Assembly: GCA_029265795.1 (NCBI GenBank)
Contig: JAJUGV010000003.1
Location: forward strand, 35,659-99,658
Direction: 5' to 3'
Length of the DNA stretch: 64,000 nt
Origin: Alcaligenaceae bacterium
GTDB taxonomy: Bacteria; Pseudomonadota; Gammaproteobacteria; Burkholderiales; Burkholderiaceae_B
The position numbers were made by a program, and so were the translations under genes. Below the pieces are notes generated by a model. The model did no database searches. It had not been told where the DNA came from and was given only the letters and a program-made list of their open reading frames with translations. Below are positions 58,729 to 64,000 of this stretch, in pieces. Position 1 is the stretch's first letter; each line of letters begins with the position of its first letter.

Positions 58729-61578
58729 ATGACACAGCACTCTGCGATTTTCTCGAGGCTTACGCAACGCCTGATCGAACGCTCTTTGCTCGTGTGCCTG
58801 GTTGCCGGCTCTATGCTGCTGCCCGTTCACGCACGCGACACCACTTCAGCCCCCGTGCCCACTGCGGCTGAGCAGGCAACGCAAGGCACTCCTCTACCGG
58901 CTGGGGTGACCCAAGGCCCAAGCATCGAAGGGGTCACGGAATACCGGCTGGAAAACGGCTTGCGCGTAGTTCTGGCCCCCGACGCCTCGAAAGCCAATAC
59001 CACGGTCAACATGACTTATCTGGTGGGTTCCCGCCACGAAAATTACGGCCAGACCGGCATGGCTCACTTGCTCGAGCACATGCTGTTTCGCGGGACTCCA
59101 AGCCTGCGCAATGCACTTGCAGAATTCTCTCGCCGCGGGCTGGCCGCAAACGGTACGACCAATCCGGATCGCACCAACTATTACGCCACCTTTGCCACCG
59201 ACCCCGAAACCTTGGAATGGTATCTGCGCTGGCAGGCCGATGTCATGGTGAACGCGCTCATCGACGAAGACGATCTCCAGGCGGAAATGCCGGTCGTGCG
59301 CAATGAAATGGAGCGTGGCGAGAACAACCCCTTTCAGGTGCTGATGCAGCAGATGCAGGCATCGGCCTTCCGTTGGCACAACTACGGCAAAAGTACCATC
59401 GGTGCACGCTCAGATGTTGAAAACGTGGATGTCGGCCAACTGCGTGATTTCTACAAAGAGTGGTATCAGCCGGATAACGCGGTACTGATCGTCGCGGGTA
59501 AATTCGATGTCGCAGCAACGCTGGCTGTGATTGCCGATGCGTTCAGCACCATTCCCCGGCCGGAGCGCACATTGCGGGCGGAATACACCGTGGAGCCGGT
59601 TCAGGACGGCGAACGGCTGGTGACCTTGCGTCGCCAGGGCGGCACTCCGTTAATTGCCGCCCTCTATCGCGCTCCCGCTCTGGCCGACCCGGACTTCACC
59701 TCGCTGGAGCTCGGCGTGGACATGCTGTCTGATACGCCGTCAGGCCGGCTCTATCACCGGCTGGTCAAAGAAAACCTGGCAGCGGAGACCTTCGGCTTCA
59801 GCGCCACCATGCGCCACCCGGGTTATGTCTTCTTCGGCGCAGTACTGGAACCGGGCATGGATCAAGACAAGGCGCTTGCCACCCTCACTCAGACACTCGA
59901 AAGCCTGGAAGAGGAGCCGCTACAGGAGGCCGATCTGGAACGCTCACGTAACCGTTGGCTGACCGCCTGGGAGCGCAGCTATGCCAATCCGGCCAGCCTG
60001 GCTTCTTCGTTGTCTGAAGCCGTTTCTGAAGGCGACTGGCGGCTTTATTTCCTGCGACGCGACCGGGTGGAGGCCGCTACCCTCGAAGACGTGCAACGAG
60101 TCACTTCAGCCTGGCTCACCGCCAGCAACCGGACTGCCGGGCGTTACATCCCCACTGAAGCACCACGGCGCGCGCCGGAAGCGGCTGAACTCGATATCGA
60201 AGCCCTTCTTACCGACTACAGCGGCCGCGACGATATCGCTGCCGTGGCCGCCTTTGATGCCACGCCCGAAAACATCGACGCCACCACCCAGCGCGATGTC
60301 GTTGAGCTGCCCAACGGCAAGCTGCGCCTGGCACTGCTGCCCAAGCCCACCCGGGGCGACCGCGTAGAGGCCCGCATGGTGCTGCGTTTCGGTGACGAAG
60401 AAAACATGAAGGGCCGGCGCAGTATCTCTGAAGCCGTCGCGTCGCTGCTGCAGCACGGCACGAGCAAAATGAGCCGTCAGGAAATCCAGGATCGCTATAC
60501 GCAGTTGCGTGCCACAGTGAATGTGAGCGGTGGCGGCAATACGGTGGCCGTCTCCATGTCGACCGTGGGCGAGAATCTGCCGGACGTGATCGAAACCACA
60601 TTGCACGTGCTGCGCGAGGCTAACTTCCCGGAAGAAGCCCTGGTGGAATATCGCAATCAGATGAATACGGCCATTGCCGATATGGAATCCCAGCCGGGCT
60701 CGCTGGCCTCGCGTGCGCTGGCCCGTCATGACAATCCATGGCCGGCGGACGACATCCGCTACACGCCCACGTTTGAAGAAATGCGCCGGGAAATTGCTAG
60801 TCTGACGCCGGAACAACTACGTGATTTCCATGCACGCTTCTACGGTGCAGGTCTTATAGACTTCAGCGCAGTCGGCGCGTTCGACCCTGACGCAGTCCGT
60901 GCGTCACTCGAAAACTCCCTGACAGGCTGGCAGCAGGCACCGGCGTACACACGGATTTCCGATCCCTATCGCCCCGTGCCGCCCGAGAAGTTCCAGATCG
61001 ACACGCCTGACAAAGCGAATGCGGTGCTGCTCTCGGCCATGCCGTTGAACTTGCGCGATGACGACCCACGCTACCCGGCCCTGGTACTGGCCAATTACCT
61101 GCTGGGAGGTTCAGAAACCTCGCGCCTCTGGACTCGGGTACGAGTCGAAGAGGGTCTGTCCTACTCGGTCTACAGCAATGCCAGCGTCTCGTCCTACGAA
61201 CCGGCCGGCAGCTGGTCTCTGTACGCGATACATGCCCCCGAGAACAGTCGCCGCCTGGAGCGCGTGATCAATGAAGAGCTCAAGCAGGTCCTTGAACACG
61301 GCTTCACCGAAGAAGAAGTCAACGAAGGCATCCGCTCGCTGCTCAACTATCGCAAGCTCGGCCGCACCAACGATGCCACTCTGGCATCCGTATGGCTGCG
61401 CTATCTCGATCTTGATCGCAGCTTCGCCTGGAATGCAGAGCAGGACGAAAAAATCGCTGCATTGACGGCTGATCAGGTTAACAGTGTGCTGCGTGAGCTG
61501 CTGAAACCCGGCCTGTTCAGCACCGCCATTGCGGCGGACCACGCGAAACAGAAAGAGGCCCCTAAGAAAGACGAATAG
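58729..61578 (+). CDS. M16-family zinc peptidase, exported
   Basis: A 949-residue pitrilysin-like peptidase with an N-terminal signal (SLLVCLVAGSMLLPVHARD). The first M16 half holds the inverted zinc motif HLLEH in GMAHLLEHMLFRGTP, with the downstream Glu in the family helix (MPVVRNEMERGENN). The second half (from about ELPNGKLRLALLPKPTRGD) lacks HxxEH, having EAVASLLQHGTS at that place, as usual in fused two-domain M16 enzymes. AAAGGAAGTC precedes ATG 58729. Location is probably periplasm; no lipobox is seen. The stop lies in a 15-bp direct repeat. Confidence 0.93.
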   Translation: MTQHSAIFSRLTQRLIERSLLVCLVAGSMLLPVHARDTTSAPVPTAAEQATQGTPLPAGVTQGPSIEGVTEYRLENGLRVVLAPDASKANTTVNMTYLVGSRHENYGQTGMAHLLEHMLFRGTPSLRNALAEFSRRGLAANGTTNPDRTNYYATFATDPETLEWYLRWQADVMVNALIDEDDLQAEMPVVRNEMERGENNPFQVLMQQMQASAFRWHNYGKSTIGARSDVENVDVGQLRDFYKEWYQPDNAVLIVAGKFDVAATLAVIADAFSTIPRPERTLRAEYTVEPVQDGERLVTLRRQGGTPLIAALYRAPALADPDFTSLELGVDMLSDTPSGRLYHRLVKENLAAETFGFSATMRHPGYVFFGAVLEPGMDQDKALATLTQTLESLEEEPLQEADLERSRNRWLTAWERSYANPASLASSLSEAVSEGDWRLYFLRRDRVEAATLEDVQRVTSAWLTASNRTAGRYIPTEAPRRAPEAAELDIEALLTDYSGRDDIAAVAAFDATPENIDATTQRDVVELPNGKLRLALLPKPTRGDRVEARMVLRFGDEENMKGRRSISEAVASLLQHGTSKMSRQEIQDRYTQLRATVNVSGGGNTVAVSMSTVGENLPDVIETTLHVLREANFPEEALVEYRNQMNTAIADMESQPGSLASRALARHDNPWPADDIRYTPTFEEMRREIASLTPEQLRDFHARFYGAGLIDFSAVGAFDPDAVRASLENSLTGWQQAPAYTRISDPYRPVPPEKFQIDTPDKANAVLLSAMPLNLRDDDPRYPALVLANYLLGGSETSRLWTRVRVEEGLSYSVYSNASVSSYEPAGSWSLYAIHAPENSRRLERVINEELKQVLEHGFTEEEVNEGIRSLLNYRKLGRTNDATLASVWLRYLDLDRSFAWNAEQDEKIAALTADQVNSVLRELLKPGLFSTAIAADHAKQKEAPKKDE

Positions 61579-61606
61579 GGGCTAATAAAGGCGAATAGGG
61601 GCTAAT
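61572..61606 (+). repeat. 15-bp direct repeat at the M16 gene stop
   Basis: CGAATAGGGGCTAAT occurs at 61572-61586 and again at 61592-61606, a 20-base period. The first copy contains the M16 stop codon. The second runs into AGGGGC-taat-GCCCCT (61597-61612), a hairpin that may end transcription between the convergent M16 and dnaJ genes. Confidence 0.6.
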
Positions 61607-61631
61607 GCCCCTTCGCCCCACGAGCGGCTGA

Positions 61632-62756
61632 TTAAGAGAAGAAGTTCTTCACCCGGTCGCGCCATGACTGGCTGTTGGGCGAGTGTTTGTCGCCGCCCTG
61701 CTGCAGTGATGCCTCGAACTGCTTGAGTATCTTTTTCTGCTCGTCAGTCAGGCGTACTGGGGTCTCGACCGCGACGTGGCAATAGAGGTCGCCCGGGTAG
61801 CTTGAGCGCAGGCCACGGATGCCCTTGCCACGCAGCCGGAACGTCTTGCCCGTCTGTGTACCTTCGGGGATGGTGATCGTGCCACGCCCGGTCAGCGTGG
61901 GCACTTCGAGTTCGCCGCCCAAAGCCGCCGTGGTGAACGGTATGGTCAACTCGCAATGCAGATCATCACCGTCGCGCTGGAAAATACCGTGCTGCTTGAG
62001 GTGAATCTCTACATACAGATCGCCCGGAGGCCCACCATTGACGCCCGGCTCGCCGTTACCCGCGGAGCGGATACGCATGCCGTCGTCGATACCGGCCGGA
62101 ATCTTAACCTGCAGGGTTTTATGGCGGCGGATACGGCCCACCCCATCGCATGAGGTGCAGGGGTCTGGGATTTCCTGGCCTGTGCCGTGGCAGGTGGGGC
62201 AATTCTGCTGCACGCTGAAGAAGCCCTGCTGCATGCGCACCACCCCTGCACCGTCACAGGTATGACAGGTACGCGGCTGCGTGCCGGGCCGTGCCCCGCT
62301 GCCATGACAAACGTCACAAGACTCCCAGCTAGGCACCCGGATTTCGGTGTCGAATCCATTGGCGGCCTGTTCAAGCGTGATGTCCAGTGTGTACTTGAGG
62401 TCAGCACCGCGATACATCTGCGGCCCGCCGCCACGACGGCCCGCTGCTCCGAAGATTTCTCCGAAGATGTCGCCGAAGGCATCCGCGAAGCCGCCCGCCC
62501 CGCCCATGCCTGCGCCGACTCCTGCATTGGGATCGACGCCGGCATGGCCGAAGCGATCGTAGGCGGCCCGCTTCTGTGCATCCGACAGCATCTCGTAGGC
62601 TTCCTTGACTTCCTTGAACTTCTCTTCGGCCTCCTTGCTATCCGGATTGCGGTCCGGATGGTACTTCATGGCCAGTTTTCGGTAAGCCTTCTTGATCTCA
62701 TCGTCGGAGGCATTTTTGGCCACCCCCAATATCTCGTAGTAATCGCGTTTTGCCAT
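61632..62756 (-). CDS. dnaJ: Chaperone DnaJ
   Basis: A 374-residue Hsp40 co-chaperone of DnaK. The J domain (residues 3-70) holds the HPD motif in [18 protein letters not shown] Gly-rich linker ([17 protein letters not shown]) leads to the zinc-finger domain with four CxxCxGxG repeats: [42 protein letters not shown]. The C-terminal substrate-binding domains follow. Located 145 bases downstream of dnaK, the usual dnaK-dnaJ order. Confidence 0.98.
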   Translation of the reverse strand: MAKRDYYEILGVAKNASDDEIKKAYRKLAMKYHPDRNPDSKEAEEKFKEVKEAYEMLSDAQKRAAYDRFGHAGVDPNAGVGAGMGGAGGFADAFGDIFGEIFGAAGRRGGGPQMYRGADLKYTLDITLEQAANGFDTEIRVPSWESCDVCHGSGARPGTQPRTCHTCDGAGVVRMQQGFFSVQQNCPTCHGTGQEIPDPCTSCDGVGRIRRHKTLQVKIPAGIDDGMRIRSAGNGEPGVNGGPPGDLYVEIHLKQHGIFQRDGDDLHCELTIPFTTAALGGELEVPTLTGRGTITIPEGTQTGKTFRLRGKGIRGLRSSYPGDLYCHVAVETPVRLTDEQKKILKQFEASLQQGGDKHSPNSQSWRDRVKNFFS

Positions 62757-62852
62757 GTGATTGCTTGCGTCCGTGACGTGCTTTGTGTCTGAACAAGAAC
62801 GCCCGATTTCCGGCTAAAGGGCCAGAAACCGGGCTACGAGGCGCTCTTGGGC

Positions 62853-62872
62853 GCGCCGGCAAAAACCGGCGC
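62853..62872 (-). terminator. Hairpin between dnaK and dnaJ
   Basis: GCGCCGG (62853-62859) and CCGGCGC (62866-62872) form a 7-bp GC stem. On the minus strand the loop is TTTTTG. No downstream T-run is present, so it is more likely an mRNA-processing or attenuation hairpin than a full terminator. Confidence 0.4.
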
Positions 62873-62901
62873 CCCCCTTGCTTCAGCGCTGCCTGCAAAC
62901 G

Positions 62902-64000
62902 TTACTGATCGCGCTTGACTTCCTTGAAGTCGGCATCGACCACATCGTCGTCGGCCGGACGCGCGTCGGCTTCTCCCTGCTGGGCAGCTGCCTGCGCCTG
63001 CATGTCGGCATAAACCTTCTCGCCCAGCTTCTGCGAGGCCGTGCTCAGGGCTTCCACCTTGGCATCGATCTCTTCCTTGGTGCCGGACTTGATGGCCTCT
63101 TCCACTTCTTTCAGGGCTGCCTCGATAGCTTCTTTCTCGGCGGCTTCCAACTTATCGCCATGCTCGGTGAGCGACTTGCGTGTGGCGTGTACCAGGGAGT
63201 CGGCCTGGTTGCGTGCCTGAGCCAGCTCGGCCACACGACGGTCTTCGTCGGCGTGCGCCTCGGCGTCCTTCACCATGCGTTCGATCTCTTCCTCGCTGAG
63301 GCCGGAGTTCGCCTTGATGGTGATCTTGTTTTCCTTGCCCGTGCCCTTGTCCTTGGCCGACACGTGCAGGATGCCGTTGGCGTCGATGTCGAAGGTCACC
63401 TCAATCTGGGGTACGCCACGCGGTGCGGGCGGAATACCTTCGAGGTTGAACTCGCCCAGCGCCTTGTTAGCGGAGGCGATTTCGCGCTCACCCTGATACA
63501 CCTTGATGGTCACCGCCGGCTGATTGTCGTCGGCCGTGGAGAACACCTGCGTGTACCGCGTGGGGATCGTGGTGTTCTTTTTGATCATCTTGGTCATTAC
63601 GCCGCCAAGCGTTTCGATACCCAGCGACAGCGGGGTGACGTCCAGCAGCAGCACGTCTTTACGATCGCCCGACAGAACCGAACCCTGAATCGCGGCACCG
63701 GCAGCCACGGCTTCGTCGGGGTTAACGTCCTTGCGGGGTTCGCGACCAAAGAATTCCTTAACCTTTTCCTGCACCTTGGGCATGCGGGTCATGCCGCCCA
63801 CGAGAATGACGTCGTCAATATCGCCGGCCTTGATACCTGCATCCTTAATGGCGATGCGGCAGGGCTCGATCGTGCGTTCGATCAGATCCTCGACCAGTGC
63901 CTCGAGCTTGGCGCGGGTGACCTTCAGCGTGAGGTGCTTCGGACCACTTGCGTCCGCCGTGATGTAAGGCAGGTTGATCTCGGTCTGCTGTGTGGAAGAC
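62902..64000 (-). CDS. dnaK: Chaperone DnaK, C-terminal part (5' end outside window)
   Basis: This is the last 365 or so residues of Hsp70. The frame stays open to the right edge, so the N-terminus lies beyond 64000. Visible are the end of the nucleotide-binding domain ([21 protein letters not shown] and [12 protein letters not shown]), the linker and substrate-binding domain ([32 protein letters not shown], in parts) and the helical lid, ending [17 protein letters not shown], close to the classic EEVKD end. The protein folds nascent and stress-damaged chains with DnaJ and GrpE. Confidence 0.98.
   Translation of the reverse strand, partial: SSTQQTEINLPYITADASGPKHLTLKVTRAKLEALVEDLIERTIEPCRIAIKDAGIKAGDIDDVILVGGMTRMPKVQEKVKEFFGREPRKDVNPDEAVAAGAAIQGSVLSGDRKDVLLLDVTPLSLGIETLGGVMTKMIKKNTTIPTRYTQVFSTADDNQPAVTIKVYQGEREIASANKALGEFNLEGIPPAPRGVPQIEVTFDIDANGILHVSAKDKGTGKENKITIKANSGLSEEEIERMVKDAEAHADEDRRVAELAQARNQADSLVHATRKSLTEHGDKLEAAEKEAIEAALKEVEEAIKSGTKEEIDAKVEALSTASQKLGEKVYADMQAQAAAQQGEADARPADDDVVDADFKEVKRDQ

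Overview
The window is an ordinary high-GC chromosome segment of a betaproteobacterium, most likely Burkholderiales / Alcaligenaceae (relatives of Bordetella, Achromobacter, Pusillimonas). This is inferred from the Bordetella-type wlbABCD sugar genes, a Bug/TctC periplasmic receptor, many LysR regulators, the ftsK-lolA-rarA-serS gene order and the MoxR / CoxE-type VWA pair. I see no rRNA, insertion sequence, integrase or CRISPR array; one tRNA-Ser(CGA) is present.

Layout. (1) 1-2607: the 3' end of a dipeptide/nickel-type ABC importer (permease and two ATPases). (2) 2684-3043: a tiny basic protein downstream of tRNA-Ser(CGA). (3) 3209-25654: a 22-kb surface-polysaccharide locus. A NusG paralogue of the RfaH type is followed by a recognisable ops element (3892-3900) just before the first structural gene. 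Next come Wza and Wzc, wlbABC, a GNAT/FemAB-like acyltransferase, a polysaccharide-deacetylase-type protein, wlbD, a GT4 transferase, Wzy, a beta-propeller protein of unknown role, a fusion of a GT2 transferase with an initiating phosphoglycosyl transferase, a sugar aminotransferase, Wzx, an asparagine-synthetase-like amidotransferase and a WbpM-type 4,6-dehydratase. Together they predict a Wzx/Wzy-made polymer containing a 2,3-diacetamido-mannuronic acid (possibly amidated) and a 4-amino-4,6-dideoxy-HexNAc. The visible transferases would fit a repeat unit of about three sugars. (4) 25793-33845: a His-rich exported protein, then the housekeeping block serS, rarA, lolA, ftsK (minus) and trxB, smr (plus).

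(5) 34103-34795: a decayed patch with a small lipoprotein, a Tat-signal stub and the C-terminal piece of an ECF sigma factor. (6) 34894-44206: a catabolic region with a 3-hydroxyacid dehydrogenase and BKACE pair, an IlvD/Edd dehydratase with a GntR regulator, a Bug receptor with a LysR regulator, an Ldh-family dehydrogenase, and a sodium:solute symporter with a 43-residue partner missed by length-limited gene calling. (7) 44207-44779: a 573-base non-coding stretch rich in hairpins with a candidate sigma-70 promoter on the minus strand. (8) 44780-46697: two adjacent ferritin-like proteins. (9) 46784-53788: an accessory region of LysE, a DODA-type dioxygenase, four LysR-type or small metabolic genes in divergent pairs, an hsdM remnant, Asp/Glu racemase, RidA, GST and a VOC protein. 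(10) 53800-64000: icd, DUF1841, two small cytochromes c, MoxR/VWA, an M16 peptidase, dnaJ and the 3' part of dnaK.

The most rewarding points are the RfaH/ops pair, the GT2-PGT fusion, the uncharacterised propeller protein inside the polysaccharide operon, the structured non-coding stretch, the ferritin-like pair, and the BKACE-linked pathway of unknown substrate. All names rest on reading sequence motifs by eye; no database search was run.
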